A stretch of 64,000 nucleotides of DNA from Bacillus sp. FJAT-27445. GTDB taxonomy: Bacteria > Bacillota > Bacilli > Bacillales > Cytobacillaceae. The translations under genes were made by a program, and so were the position numbers. Location: assembly GCF_001510665.1 (NCBI RefSeq), contig NZ_LMTI01000004.1, positions 1 through 64,000 on the forward strand, written 5' to 3'. Positions 11,379-20,852 of this stretch are shown piece by piece. The stretch's first letter is position 1. The number at the start of each line of letters is the position of its first letter. The notes beneath the pieces were generated by a model. It was not told where the DNA came from. It was given only the letters and a program-made list of their open reading frames with translations, and made no database searches.

Positions 11379-12542
11379 GTGAGAAAGTTATCAATCATGC
11401 TTCTTTCCTTATCCCTTCTGCTGGGTGCCTGCGCACCCAACTTCGAACAGCGGGAGGAAGTCGTGGACCAAGTCAAAAACACGAAGGAAAAGGCAATAAT
11501 TCCAAAATACAAGATTTCAGATAAATATTATCAGACACTCCTCCGATTTGAACCGAGTGGGGCGAGGGGGCTGACCGTCAATAACCTCAACACCCGCTAC
11601 GATATCAATGAATTTGAAATGGGATTGATGAGGGTTGCCCAGAACGCGTTTGATCCGGATAAGTATGTATTCAGGGAAGGGCAAATCCTGAAAAGGGATA
11701 CTGTGGAAGCATGGCTCAAACGAAAGTATACGAAAAAACAGCTCGATGAATTAAAAATGAAGGAAGAAGACAATCTTGGCCTAAATCCGGTTGATGAAAG
11801 TATCGGCGATATTGAAGCCCGGAATAAAAAAAGCCCAATTTATCTGGCCCATCTCCTGGAGCAGGATTTCCTTGTAAAAGGGGATAACGATAAATACAAG
11901 CTCGGCGGAGTGGCGATTGGCCTCGCCCTGAATTCTGTCCACTATTATCAAAAGGAAAAATACGGGGATACATTCCGTGTTCCCATTGATCAGCAGGTAA
12001 TGGAACGGGAAGGAAAAAAGATTGCCCAGGAAGTACTAAAACGGCTTCGTGGCATGGATGAGTTGAGGAATATCCCGATTACAATCGCTTTGTTTGAACA
12101 GGCAAGCATTGAATCGGTTGTTCCAGGGAACTTTTTCGCCTATACGACTGTAAAGCAGGGAGCCGATATCGGGAAATGGGAAAAGGTCAGTGAAAAATAC
12201 TATCTGTTCCCTTCCAAAGGTGCCCGCGATAAATATCGCGAGGATTCGTTGGCATTTGATAACTTCAAGCAGGACGTTGAGAAATACTTCCCCAACTTTA
12301 ATGGGGTAGTAGGCAAAGCCCATTATGTGGACGGCCAGCTTAAGGAGTTAAGCATTACGATTCCAATTCAATTTTACGGAAAGGCGGAAGGAATCGGGTT
12401 TACCCAGTATGTAACCGGCCTGGTGATGGAGCACTTTCCAAAATACATTTCCGTTTCGGTCAGCGTCACATCGGTCAATGGGCCTGAATCGCTCATCGTC
12501 AGAAAGGCGGACCAGGACGAACCATTTGTGCATATTTATTAG
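11379..12542 (+). CDS. camS: CamS-family lipoprotein (YerH)
   Basis: A 387-residue lipoprotein of the CamS sex-pheromone precursor family; in staphylococci and enterococci the cleaved signal peptide acts as a pheromone for plasmid transfer. The signal sequence ends in a lipobox LLLGAC (Cys near residue 16). GTG 11379 is chosen because AAGAGGTGCAGG precedes it and it gives a compact signal peptide. The in-frame ATG at 11325 lies within ligA and would bury the signal. B. subtilis has the orthologue yerH at the same place. Its role in Bacillus is unknown. Confidence 0.9.
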   Translation: MRKLSIMLLSLSLLLGACAPNFEQREEVVDQVKNTKEKAIIPKYKISDKYYQTLLRFEPSGARGLTVNNLNTRYDINEFEMGLMRVAQNAFDPDKYVFREGQILKRDTVEAWLKRKYTKKQLDELKMKEEDNLGLNPVDESIGDIEARNKKSPIYLAHLLEQDFLVKGDNDKYKLGGVAIGLALNSVHYYQKEKYGDTFRVPIDQQVMEREGKKIAQEVLKRLRGMDELRNIPITIALFEQASIESVVPGNFFAYTTVKQGADIGKWEKVSEKYYLFPSKGARDKYREDSLAFDNFKQDVEKYFPNFNGVVGKAHYVDGQLKELSITIPIQFYGKAEGIGFTQYVTGLVMEHFPKYISVSVSVTSVNGPESLIVRKADQDEPFVHIY

Positions 12543-12582
12543 GGATTCCAAGTGGATTCGTATAATCTTTTTCACAAACTAA

Positions 12583-12636
12583 TAAAGCTGGTCCGGAAGG
12601 CCGTTGATAACGGCTATTCCGGGCCGGCTTTTTTGT
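12583..12636 (+). terminator. Rho-independent terminator after camS
   Basis: A long GC-rich hairpin (AAAGCTGGTCCGGAA paired with TTCCGGGCCGGCTTT) is followed by T6. Confidence 0.9.
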
Positions 12637-12660
12637 ATTTTAACGAAACTATAAAATAGA

Positions 12661-12812
12661 ACATTGTGAATAACTCGAAATAAGTTGTTGTAATCCAGCT
12701 CCAGCGCCTAGCCCCTCGAGGTCTTAAGCCGGTTCCCTCCGGAGGGCAGGCCCGTCCTGCGGGCCCCGTCTTAATCTGGTCGGGGCTGACCAAGGCGCTT
12801 GCGCATTTTGTT
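12661..12812. repeat. Structured dispersed repeat, copy 1 (~150 bp)
   Basis: This segment recurs almost identically at 18687-18839. From about 12691 the two copies differ at a single base over some 120 bp; the first 30 bases are more diverged. The repeat can fold: an outer imperfect stem pairs AGCGCCTAGCCCC with GGGGCTGACCAAGGCGCT, and it encloses CCCTCCGGAGGG and a GC-rich hairpin. Both copies sit directly after a terminator. It carries no ORF, so it is a dispersed palindromic element or an RNA-encoding repeat. Orientation is arbitrary. Confidence 0.9.
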
Positions 12813-12889
12813 CCTTTAGGAGAAGGATTAATCTTGAATTTGTAAAAGAAGAAAGGCTGCCCTATGGATTGGAGGGCAGCCTCTTTAAA

Positions 12890-14686
12890 TTAATAACCGC
12901 TTATTTGACCAGTTTTTGGATTGTACTCGTACAGCACTTCTCCATTGTCTTGTATTTTCCTGAGGACCAGCTTTTCACCCTGCCAAAAGTTAGAGTGCGC
13001 CTGATCGAACTCTGCAAGCTGGCTCTTTTCCTTTAGATCATAGATGAATACGCTCGGCCTTTCCAAACCAGGGAAGACATCAGCGGCGACATAACGGCCA
13101 GATGAATCGACGGAAAGCTGTTTAATCGTCATGTCTTTTCCCGGGTATGATAGTCTGGCAATTGGACTGAATGATTTTGTTTTCAGGTCAAAGGAAAGAA
13201 GCTGCACGGAGGGATTCTGGTCCTCCAAGTCATATTCCTGAAGGCTGAATACAATGTTCCCGGTACCGGGAACCTCCGCCAGGGAACTGATTCGGATATT
13301 TTCCGCTGTGATGTATTCCTTCGGTATGTCTCCCATGGAAAAGAGCGTTTCTGACTGTTCTCCCTGAATGGCCCGTACTTCATTTTGCATCTCGATGATT
13401 TGCCTGCTTGAAATCTCGTTAACTTTTGTGATCCGGTAATGCCCATCCTTTTTCGTGAGGTTAAACTCATAGTTGGAAATCTGGTAATATGCATTAGCTG
13501 TATAGGTCCACTGAACTTCAGCATGTATCGTTGCCGTGTTTTGGCTTTCTTCCGACTTGATGATTCGGTACCCGATTTGATGCGGGTTTGAAATGGTAAG
13601 AAATTCAGGCGGACTATCCAAATAGGTTTTTGCATAGTCGTCATCCCTGTTGATCAAAGCCTGAAGGTACTGTTCTACCGTTTCTTCCGGGCCCATTTCC
13701 TTCTCGCTCAATGAAATTTTCATGACTTTCATTGGAAGATCTACCTGCTGTTTTAAAACAAAAAGAGTATTCCGCCCTGAATCCCATTTGGGCAAATGAT
13801 AGCTGTACATTCCTTTGGTTGGGTCATCCCTTTCGGCAGGATTGGCTGTTACCTTTTTCTGGGTGTCCAAATCGAGGTCGGCAATCCAGACGTCTTCAAA
13901 GCTGGTGGTCTCTTTAATATAGGCAACGTACAGGCCATCCACCGACACGGCGGGGTCTTTTCCCCGGTCAACAATATTCTCTTTACCGTTTTTCAAGTCT
14001 TTGACCAGTATATTTCCGCCGCGGCTAAAGGCCAATTTGTTTTCCTTTTTACTGTAGACAGGCGCAGAACCGTCTGTAATGGAAATTTCTTTTTTCGTTA
14101 GCAAATCAATCTTTATGATTGCATTTTCGGAACCCGTTTGTTTAACAGCAAATATCTCATCGCCGTTTTTCCATTCCGGAAGTGAATAGTTTGCATTGGA
14201 AGTCTTGGAAGCAATGGTTACCTTCTTTTTCGTCTTCAAGTCCAGGCTGTAAATGCTGCCTCCATTTGAAAAGAGCAGTTTTTCCCCGTTATCGGAAAAA
14301 CCAAGGCTCTCGGCTGTTACATCTGCTGCCAAATGGAGGCCATCTTCTGTAATTTCGAAAATTCCTTTTTGTTTAATCGATACAAACAGGTTGTCATCGT
14401 GGATAGCGTAGGCATCGATTTCACCGCTGCCAATGTCAAAAAATGAAATGGCATTTGAAATATTCAGTGTATCGGCCTTAACCTTAACCTCTTCTTCCCT
14501 GAGGTTGCCAAGGAACAACGCGATGAATATGCTTGCGGCAACCAACCCGTTAATCCACGGGTTATTCCAGCGGAGGATTTTCTGCTTCCTGACATAATTT
14601 TTCCTTAGTTTTTCTTTAAAGGAATGGTCAACAGAGATTTGGTCCCGCAAGGCATTTAATGAGCGTTCAACCTTTTCCTCTTCCAT
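12890..14686 (-). CDS. Large membrane anti-sigma factor-like protein with beta-propeller domain
   Basis: A 598-residue protein starting at ATG 14684-14686, directly after the stop of the sigma-factor gene (TAA then ATG), so the two are translationally coupled. Residues 1-40 are a charged cytoplasmic segment, a single membrane segment lies near residues 45-62, and the rest is extracytoplasmic. That region contains TolB/WD-like beta-propeller repeats and a middle NTF2-like segment (EETVEQYLQALINRDDDYAKTYL). I infer it holds the partner ECF sigma factor inactive. No ZAS-type zinc motif is seen, so the binding mode is uncertain. Confidence 0.72.
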   Translation of the reverse strand: MEEEKVERSLNALRDQISVDHSFKEKLRKNYVRKQKILRWNNPWINGLVAASIFIALFLGNLREEEVKVKADTLNISNAISFFDIGSGEIDAYAIHDDNLFVSIKQKGIFEITEDGLHLAADVTAESLGFSDNGEKLLFSNGGSIYSLDLKTKKKVTIASKTSNANYSLPEWKNGDEIFAVKQTGSENAIIKIDLLTKKEISITDGSAPVYSKKENKLAFSRGGNILVKDLKNGKENIVDRGKDPAVSVDGLYVAYIKETTSFEDVWIADLDLDTQKKVTANPAERDDPTKGMYSYHLPKWDSGRNTLFVLKQQVDLPMKVMKISLSEKEMGPEETVEQYLQALINRDDDYAKTYLDSPPEFLTISNPHQIGYRIIKSEESQNTATIHAEVQWTYTANAYYQISNYEFNLTKKDGHYRITKVNEISSRQIIEMQNEVRAIQGEQSETLFSMGDIPKEYITAENIRISSLAEVPGTGNIVFSLQEYDLEDQNPSVQLLSFDLKTKSFSPIARLSYPGKDMTIKQLSVDSSGRYVAADVFPGLERPSVFIYDLKEKSQLAEFDQAHSNFWQGEKLVLRKIQDNGEVLYEYNPKTGQISGY

Positions 14687-15184
14687 TTAGGTTTCCCCCA
14701 AACATTTTTTTACCAGGACGCCGAGTTTTTTCGTGATCCGGCTGGATTTTACACGAAGGGATTCTTCCGTCTTTTTTAAAACGAGGGCGATGTCCTTAAA
14801 TTTCATATTGGCAAAGTATCTTAAGTTTGTAATCTCCAAATCTTCTTTTGAAAGGTGGTTCAGGCTTTTCTTAAGGCACTCCATTTCCATTGATTCAACA
14901 AAAGGGTCCTCAAAGGGAACTGGCGGATAATAGGAGTCAATTTCTTCCCCAATCAGAATGCTCTTCTTTTTTCGATAAAAATCAATAACAGTATTCCTGG
15001 CAATGGCCAGGATCCATGCTTTTGGATTTCCCGGATTGTTCCGCCGCCCCCAATTTTCGTAAATTTTACGGAAAACCTCGCTTACAATGTCTTCGGCATC
15101 CCATTTGTTGCCTGTCTTTACGAACACATAACGATAAACATCATCAAAGTGCTCATCGTATAAATCGATAAACGTTATACTCAA
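14687..15184 (-). CDS. ECF-type RNA polymerase sigma factor
   Basis: A 165-residue sigma-70 family protein of ECF type. Region 2 (DDVYRYVFVKTGNKWDAEDIVSEVFRKIYENW) and region 4 (ITNLRYFANMKFKDIALVLKKTEESLRVKSSRITKKL) are intact, with no region 1 or 3. I chose a TTG start at 15182-15184 because GAGGGGAGG precedes it by five bases and the next residues align with family N-termini. The longer ATG start at 15226 adds 14 residues without a ribosome binding site. It is coupled to the downstream anti-sigma gene. The signal sensed is unknown. Confidence 0.9.
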   Translation of the reverse strand: MSITFIDLYDEHFDDVYRYVFVKTGNKWDAEDIVSEVFRKIYENWGRRNNPGNPKAWILAIARNTVIDFYRKKKSILIGEEIDSYYPPVPFEDPFVESMEMECLKKSLNHLSKEDLEITNLRYFANMKFKDIALVLKKTEESLRVKSSRITKKLGVLVKKCLGET

Positions 15185-15539
15185 TTGAACCTCCCCTCTC
15201 ACTAATAAAAACGTATGAGGCTGCAAAAATGTAACAGTTCGGGAAAACAGGATTGTGCGGAATGGGGGAGTCGGAGCGGGCGGCAGGGGGTTTCATTTCC
15301 CATTTAATGATGTATAAAATTGATAATAAAAATGATGATAAGAACAGTGAATAATCACTTTGATTATACACAAAGGGTGTAAAAATGAAGTGCTTAATGT
15401 AAAAATGGCTCAGATTCTTTATTAAAACAATAAGGGCTTTTAAATAGAGAATATAGATTAGGGGAACAAATAGGATTGGAATTGCTTCTTTAGCGATTGA
15501 TTGATAGGGGAGATTTACAACCTGCATAGGAGGGTGAAA
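15185..15539. other. Intergenic region between divergent sigma gene and rocA
   Basis: 355 bp. It holds the candidate ECF promoter at 15208-15236 and the leader of rocA. The middle (about 15300-15480) is AT-rich with no ORF or strong hairpin that I could see. I looked for a -12/-24 sigma-54 promoter, as in B. subtilis rocABC, and did not find one with correct spacing. Confidence 0.5.
15208..15236 (-). promoter_or_regulatory. Candidate ECF (autoregulatory) promoter upstream of the sigma gene
   Basis: On the minus strand TGTTAC (15236-15231) is followed by a 17-bp spacer and CGTTTT (15213-15208), the arrangement of ECF promoters with a TGTAAC-like -35 and a CGT-type -10. It is 24 bp upstream of the TTG start. 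The match is by eye. Confidence 0.5.
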
Positions 15540-17087
15540 ATGGTGCAACCATACAGGCACGAACCTTTTACGGATTTTACAAATGAGAAAGAACGGAAAG
15601 CCTATCTCGAAGCGTTGAAGACAGTCGAGGGCTATCTGGACCAGGATTATGATCTAGTCATCGGAGGAAACAAGGTTACCACTGAAGACAAGATTGTATC
15701 CTATAACCCCGCAAACAAAGAAGAGGTTGTTGGCCGCGTGTCAAAAACAAACCGTGAGCTTGCCGAGCAGGCAATGCAGGCGGCAGTGGAAGCCTTTAAA
15801 ACATGGAAGAAGACAAAGGCTGAAGTGCGCTCTGACGTCCTTTTTAAAGCGGCAGCCATTATCCGGCGCCGTAAGCATGAATTTTCCGCTCTTTTAACAA
15901 AAGAAGCCGGTAAGCCGTGGCGGGAAGCAGATGCCGATACTGCTGAAGCAATCGATTTCCTTGAATTCTATGCGCGCCAAATGCTTAAATTGAAAGATGG
16001 CGTACCTGTCTTGAGCCGTCCGAACGAGTTCAACCGTTACAATTATATTCCGCTTGGGGTGGGAGTTATCATTTCCCCATGGAACTTCCCGCTTGCCATT
16101 ATGGCAGGAACAACTGTAGCAGCTATTGTTACAGGCAACACTGTGCTGCTAAAACCAGCGTCCACCACGCCAGTCGTTGCTGCGAAATTCGTAGAGGTGA
16201 TGGAAGAAGCAGGCCTTCCAGCAGGGGTTTTGAACTTCATTCCAGGAAGCGGAGCGGAAGTCGGCGATTACCTTGTCGACCACAAGGATACTCGTTTTGT
16301 TAGCTTCACGGGATCGCGTGAAGTCGGCCTGCGTATTTTCGAACGTTCTTCAAAGGTTAGCGAAGGCCATGTGTGGATGAAGCGCCTGATTGCGGAAATG
16401 GGCGGAAAAGATACGATCGTGGTTGACAGTGATGCCGACCTAGAGCTTGCTGCACAATCGATAGTTTCTTCTGCATTCGGTTTCTCTGGGCAGAAATGCT
16501 CCGCATGCTCCCGTGCAATAATCGTTGAGGATGTTTATGATCAGGTTCTTAACCGTGTAGTTGAGCTGACAAAAGGTCTTAAAGTCGGCAACCCAGAGGA
16601 ACAGGATACGTTCACGGGACCGGTTATCGACGGAAGCGCGTTCCGCAAAATCATGGAATATTGCGCAATTGGCCGTGAGGAAGGCAAGTTGATGGCGGGA
16701 GGGGAAGGCGATGACTCAAAAGGATACTTTATCCAGCCGACCATTTTTGCTGACCTTGATCCAAAATCCCGTATCATGCAGGAAGAAATCTTTGGCCCTG
16801 TTGTTGGATTTTCAAAAGCGAAAGACTTTAGCGAAGCAATTGAACTTGCCAACAACACAGAATATGGCCTGACTGGCGCGGTTATCACAAGGAACCGCAA
16901 GCATATGGAACAGGCGCGCGAAGATTTTCATGTTGGAAACCTGTACTTCAACCGCGGCTGTACTGGTGCCATTGTTGGCTACCAGCCGTTCGGCGGCTTC
17001 AACATGTCCGGAACGGACTCCAAAGCAGGCGGACCGGATTACCTGTTGCTCCACATGCAGGCTAAAACAACATCAGAAATGTTTTAA
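15540..17087 (+). CDS. rocA: 1-pyrroline-5-carboxylate (glutamate-semialdehyde) dehydrogenase
   Basis: A 515-residue aldehyde dehydrogenase that oxidises glutamate-gamma-semialdehyde to glutamate with NAD, the last step of proline and arginine breakdown. The Rossmann segment ([13 protein letters not shown]), the glutamate of EMGGKD and the catalytic cysteine of [11 protein letters not shown] (about residue 321) are in place, and the C-terminal [18 protein letters not shown] is conserved. ATG 15540 follows GGAGGG at 15529-15534 and gives the same length as B. subtilis RocA. No ornithine or arginine genes flank it here, unlike the rocABC operon. Confidence 0.95.
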   Translation: MVQPYRHEPFTDFTNEKERKAYLEALKTVEGYLDQDYDLVIGGNKVTTEDKIVSYNPANKEEVVGRVSKTNRELAEQAMQAAVEAFKTWKKTKAEVRSDVLFKAAAIIRRRKHEFSALLTKEAGKPWREADADTAEAIDFLEFYARQMLKLKDGVPVLSRPNEFNRYNYIPLGVGVIISPWNFPLAIMAGTTVAAIVTGNTVLLKPASTTPVVAAKFVEVMEEAGLPAGVLNFIPGSGAEVGDYLVDHKDTRFVSFTGSREVGLRIFERSSKVSEGHVWMKRLIAEMGGKDTIVVDSDADLELAAQSIVSSAFGFSGQKCSACSRAIIVEDVYDQVLNRVVELTKGLKVGNPEEQDTFTGPVIDGSAFRKIMEYCAIGREEGKLMAGGEGDDSKGYFIQPTIFADLDPKSRIMQEEIFGPVVGFSKAKDFSEAIELANNTEYGLTGAVITRNRKHMEQAREDFHVGNLYFNRGCTGAIVGYQPFGGFNMSGTDSKAGGPDYLLLHMQAKTTSEMF

Positions 17088-17203
17088 TTCAGACCCTTGT
17101 CCTTATGGGCGGGGGCTGTGTTTTAATGTTAGAAAGGCTCTTCTGTCACATTTAATAGGGAAACATCATACCATCAATACTAACAGGAATGGGGGGGATG
17201 GAA

Positions 17204-17653
17204 ATGCCGAAACCATCAATAGATGATGTCCTTCAGCAGGGAATCCACGGGCAAAAGGAGATAAAGCCAGAAGAAAGGCGCCGTTTTTTGGGCACAATCC
17301 GTGAACGGGTCCTTGTGGCGCTTACAAAAAAGCAGGTTTACGCGCCTGGCACCTTTCCCGAAGTGGAAAAGCTAATGAAGGACTATCCAGACGCCCATTT
17401 ATACATGAATGGCCATATGTCGTATGAGGAATTTTCAAAGTATCTGAAGAAGGCCAATGAGCACGATATTGAATATACAATTGTGACGAACAAGGAGCAT
17501 GATTCGGAAATCGGGCTTGTGCTCGCCTGCCATTATGCGGTTGATAAAGAGGAAATTTATATTATAGAGAACAGCGGAAAGGCTGAAGTGGAAGCACCTG
17601 CCCCGGGGAAGAAAGGGTTTTTTGCCAAGCTGGGCGGCTGGCTTAGGAAGTAA
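17204..17653 (+). CDS. YueI family protein (DUF1694)
   Basis: A 149-residue soluble protein matching the YueI/DUF1694 family: an N-terminal charged helix (VDDVLQQGIHG-like start, PEERRRFLGTIRERV) and a core with the conserved YMNGHMSYEEFSKYLKKA segment. Function is unknown. ATG 17204 is chosen with GGGGGGATGG just upstream; an ATG at 17189 lies before that site. A hairpin terminator follows. The C-terminal APAPGKKGFFAKLGGWLRK tail is basic and hydrophobic. Confidence 0.82.
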   Translation: MPKPSIDDVLQQGIHGQKEIKPEERRRFLGTIRERVLVALTKKQVYAPGTFPEVEKLMKDYPDAHLYMNGHMSYEEFSKYLKKANEHDIEYTIVTNKEHDSEIGLVLACHYAVDKEEIYIIENSGKAEVEAPAPGKKGFFAKLGGWLRK

Positions 17654-17664
17654 TTTTAGGGATT

Positions 17665-17700
17665 ACTGGAACTCCGGCAGAAGCCGGGGTATTTTTTTTG
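17665..17700 (+). terminator. Rho-independent terminator after the yueI-like gene
   Basis: A stem CTCCGGC / GCCGGGG with an AGAA loop is followed by T8. Confidence 0.85.
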
Positions 17701-17813
17701 CATTTAATAAAAAATGGCTCTATCTTTTTTCGTCAAAACCGATTACGATATGGGTTGAGATGAAAATGTTTGGAAGTTTATTGGAAGTAACATACAATAA
17801 AGGAGCCATTGTT

Positions 17814-18638
17814 ATGAACACGGTTGCTTTACGTCCAAAGGACCGCTCCCCGCTCAGGATTAAGGCCGGGAAAGCCTATTATACATGGAAACGGTACCTA
17901 GAATGGCTGGCAAACGCAAACAAATATACAAGGACGCGTAAAAGGGTTCTTTTGCCCTATTCGGCATTCAGCCACCAGACGCCGCTGCTTCGCCAGCTGC
18001 AGGGAGTTGATATGTCGTATCAATACAATAAGATTAAAAATTTGAAGCTTGCAATCGATCGGCTGGATGGCGTGATCATCCAGCCCGGTGAAACGTTCTC
18101 ATATTGGAAGCTAATCGGCAATCCGACGAAGGCAAAAGGATATGTGGATGGAATGGTGCTTCATTACGGAAAATTTACGAAGGGAACGGGCGGCGGCCTT
18201 TGCCAGCTGTCGAACCTCATTTACTGGATGACCCTTCATACGCCGCTGACCGTGACGGAAAGGCACCGCCACAGCTTCGATGTGTTTCCGGATTCAAACC
18301 GGACACAGCCGTTTGGAAGCGGGGCGACATGCTCGTACAATTACCTGGACCTTCAGATTAAAAATGGGACAGATGTGCCGTATCAGCTCCACGTCCGCCT
18401 GACCGATTCCCACCTTGTTGGGGAATGGCGCTGTAATGAACCTCCGCTTTATAACTACCGGATTTACGAGAAGGAACACAGCATAACGCCCGCTTACTGG
18501 GGCGGCTACATCCGCCATAATGAACTGTGGCGCAAAGTGTACAACCGGCAGCATAAACTGGTACACGAAGAATTCGTTACTGAAAACAATGCGATTATGA
18601 TGTATGAGCCGCTGCTGGAGCAGCAGTCTGTGAAGTGA
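17814..18638 (+). CDS. VanW family protein
   Basis: A 274-residue protein of the VanW family, named for an accessory gene of vancomycin-resistance clusters but widespread in Firmicutes with unknown function. The hallmark block is present: IQPGETFSYWKLIGNPTKAKGY and GGGLCQLSNLIYWMTLHTPLTVTERHRHSFDVFPD. ATG 17814 follows AAAGGAG at 17800-17806. The longer ORF start at 17622 overlaps the previous gene. I see no vancomycin genes nearby and no signal peptide. A T-rich hairpin and a copy of the 150-bp repeat follow. Confidence 0.85.
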   Translation: MNTVALRPKDRSPLRIKAGKAYYTWKRYLEWLANANKYTRTRKRVLLPYSAFSHQTPLLRQLQGVDMSYQYNKIKNLKLAIDRLDGVIIQPGETFSYWKLIGNPTKAKGYVDGMVLHYGKFTKGTGGGLCQLSNLIYWMTLHTPLTVTERHRHSFDVFPDSNRTQPFGSGATCSYNYLDLQIKNGTDVPYQLHVRLTDSHLVGEWRCNEPPLYNYRIYEKEHSITPAYWGGYIRHNELWRKVYNRQHKLVHEEFVTENNAIMMYEPLLEQQSVK

Positions 18639-18644
18639 TTTAAT

Positions 18645-18682
18645 TGGCATCCGGCCCTTTGGGGGCGGGTGTTTTTTTTGCT
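18645..18682 (+). terminator. Rho-independent terminator after the vanW-like gene
   Basis: An imperfect GC stem (CCGGCCC / GGGGGCGGG) is followed by T8. Confidence 0.65.
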
Positions 18683-18686
18683 TAGG

Positions 18687-18839
18687 ACATTGTTGAGAAA
18701 TCGAAATAAGTTATTGTAATCCAGCTCCAGCGCCTAGCCCCTCGAGGTCTTAAGCCGGTTCCCTCCGGAGGGCAGGCCCGTCCTGCGGGCCCCGTCTTAA
18801 TCTGGTCGGGGCTGATCAAGGCGCTTGCGCATTTTGTTC
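18687..18839. repeat. Structured dispersed repeat, copy 2
   Basis: Near-identical partner of the repeat at 12661-12812, in the same orientation and again right after a terminator. Between this copy and gatC (18840-19086) there is no convincing gene: a minus-strand 65-codon ORF overlaps the repeat and its GTG directly abuts the purine stretch. Confidence 0.9.
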
Positions 18840-19086
18840 TTCATTTAATGAATAGCCTCGTCCTTTGTTTTGTCCGGAAGGGATCAAATTCATGCCTGTT
18901 AAAAGTCTTCTTGAAATGTGGGGAGAGGAAACATGTAGCAGCCGGCGGCACATTTCGTTCGTAATGACCGGACTAACGGCCGTACAAAAACCACCTATCC
19001 CCCTTGTTAACACCTCCTTCCATTGCTAACAACAAGAATTTTCTGCTATTATCAATAGTATTATGGTTGAACGGGAGGAATAGAGG

Positions 19087-19380
19087 ATGTCAAGGATTTC
19101 ACTCGATCAGGTGCAGCATGTTGCGCACCTGGCAAGACTTGAAATCAGCCAGGATGAGGCTGAAAAATTCGTCCAGCAGCTAGATGCGATTATCGGATTT
19201 GCTGAGGAATTGAATGAATTGGACACAGAGGGCATTGAGCCGACTTCGCATGTTTTGCCAATGACGAATGTACTTAGGGAAGACAAAGCAGGGAAAGGCC
19301 TGCCGCGGGAAGAAGTTCTGAAGAATGCACCTGACCACGAAGATGGCTATTTCCGCGTGCCGTCCATTTTAGGCGAATAG
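19087..19380 (+). CDS. gatC: Aspartyl/glutamyl-tRNA amidotransferase subunit C
   Basis: A 97-residue small subunit of GatCAB, which converts Glu-tRNA(Gln) (and Asp-tRNA(Asn)) to the amide form. The family start ([18 protein letters not shown]) and [16 protein letters not shown] are clear. It stabilises GatA and belts GatA to GatB. CGGGAGGAA precedes ATG 19087. It is the first gene of the gatCAB operon, with 11 bp to gatA. Confidence 0.96.
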   Translation: MSRISLDQVQHVAHLARLEISQDEAEKFVQQLDAIIGFAEELNELDTEGIEPTSHVLPMTNVLREDKAGKGLPREEVLKNAPDHEDGYFRVPSILGE

Positions 19381-19391
19381 GAGGAACGTAC

Positions 19392-20837
19392 GTGAGTTTA
19401 TTTGAACAGACACTATCGGATTTACATAAACTTTTGCAAAAGAAAGAAGTATCCTCTCTCGACCTTGTCGAAGAGTCATATAAAAGAATTAGCGAAGTAG
19501 ATGGAAAAGTAGGGGCTTTCCTTACACTTGATGAGGAAAATGCTCGCCAAAAGGCGAAAGAACAGGATGCCAACGGTCCAGCTTCCATCCTATCCGGTAT
19601 GCCGATTGGAATTAAGGATAATATTGTGACGAAGGGTCTCAAAACGACCTGCGCGAGCAAGATACTTGAAAACTTCGACCCGATCTACAACGCAACAGTT
19701 GTAGACAAGCTCGACCAGGCGGGGACGATAACAATCGGGAAGCTGAACATGGACGAGTTCGCGATGGGCTCATCCAATGAGAATTCGCACTACCAGATAA
19801 CCCGCAACCCGTGGGATTTGGAACGAGTGCCGGGAGGGTCGTCAGGCGGCTCGGCGGCGGCTGTCGCAGCAGGAGAAGTATTGTTCTCACTGGGCTCTGA
19901 TACAGGGGGATCTATCCGCCAGCCGGCATCGTATTGCGGAGTGGTTGGAATGAAGCCTACATACGGACGGGTTTCGCGCTATGGCCTTGTTGCCTTCGCT
20001 TCATCACTCGACCAGATTGGACCGATTACAAGGAATGTTAAGGACAACGCACATCTTTTAAGCGCGATTAGCGGGTTGGATCCGATGGACTCAACATCCG
20101 CGAACACCGAGGTTCCTGATTTTGCTGCAGGGCTGACCGGTGATATTAAAGGGATGAGAATTGGTGTGCCAAAAGAATATATTGGTGAGGGAATAGGAGA
20201 AGGAGTTAAAAACTCCATCAAGTCCGCGCTTGAAGTACTGGAAAAGCAGGGGGCAGTTATTGAAGAGGTTTCTTTGCCGCACTCAAAATATGCTTTGGCT
20301 GCATATTACCTCCTGTCCTCATCAGAGGCATCTGCGAACCTTGCCCGCTTTGATGGCCTTCGCTACGGATACAGGGCTGAAAATGCCGAAAACCTGATTG
20401 ACCTGTACAAAAAGACACGCGCTGAAGGCTTTGGTGATGAAGTCAAGCGCCGGATCATGCTTGGTACATTCGCTCTTAGCTCTGGTTATTATGATGCGTA
20501 TTATAAAAAAGCGCAAAAGGTACGGACGCTGATTAAGAAGGACTTTGAGGATGTATTTGAAAAGTACGATCTTATTATTGGCCCGACAGCCCCGACCCCA
20601 GCTTTCAAAATCGGCGAAAACATTGATGATCCGCTGACAATGTATGCGAACGATATCCTAACCATACCGGTCAACCTTGCGGGCGTACCGGCACTATCTT
20701 TGCCATGCGGATTTGAAAACGGGCTGCCGCTCGGCTTGCAGATCATCGGCAGGCATTTTGGCGAAGAGTCCATCTACAAAGCCGCCTATGCGTTTGAGCA
20801 GGCAACTGAATACCATAAACAGCGGCCGGCGCTATAG
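19392..20837 (+). CDS. gatA: Aspartyl/glutamyl-tRNA amidotransferase subunit A
   Basis: A 481-residue amidase subunit that releases ammonia from glutamine for GatB. The Ser-cisSer-Lys triad is visible: Lys in GIKDN (near residue 79), the [14 protein letters not shown] block, and the nucleophile serine in [12 protein letters not shown] (near residue 178). It starts with GTG 19392, with TAGGAGGA just upstream overlapping the end of gatC. Middle gene of gatCAB. In B. subtilis opuE lies next to gatC; here opuE is about 13 kb downstream, beyond the urease region. Confidence 0.96.
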   Translation: MSLFEQTLSDLHKLLQKKEVSSLDLVEESYKRISEVDGKVGAFLTLDEENARQKAKEQDANGPASILSGMPIGIKDNIVTKGLKTTCASKILENFDPIYNATVVDKLDQAGTITIGKLNMDEFAMGSSNENSHYQITRNPWDLERVPGGSSGGSAAAVAAGEVLFSLGSDTGGSIRQPASYCGVVGMKPTYGRVSRYGLVAFASSLDQIGPITRNVKDNAHLLSAISGLDPMDSTSANTEVPDFAAGLTGDIKGMRIGVPKEYIGEGIGEGVKNSIKSALEVLEKQGAVIEEVSLPHSKYALAAYYLLSSSEASANLARFDGLRYGYRAENAENLIDLYKKTRAEGFGDEVKRRIMLGTFALSSGYYDAYYKKAQKVRTLIKKDFEDVFEKYDLIIGPTAPTPAFKIGENIDDPLTMYANDILTIPVNLAGVPALSLPCGFENGLPLGLQIIGRHFGEESIYKAAYAFEQATEYHKQRPAL

Positions 20838-20852
20838 GAAGGGAGAAGCATT

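Noticed and set aside
15440-15539. Sigma-54 (-12/-24) promoter for rocA, as in the B. subtilis roc operon
   Set aside because: The best GG...GC pair near 15478 has 13 bases between the dinucleotides where 10 are needed.
18816-19013. Minus-strand 65-codon ORF upstream of gatC
   Set aside because: Its GTG start directly abuts the AGGAG stretch with no spacing, it overlaps the dispersed repeat, and no domain is visible.
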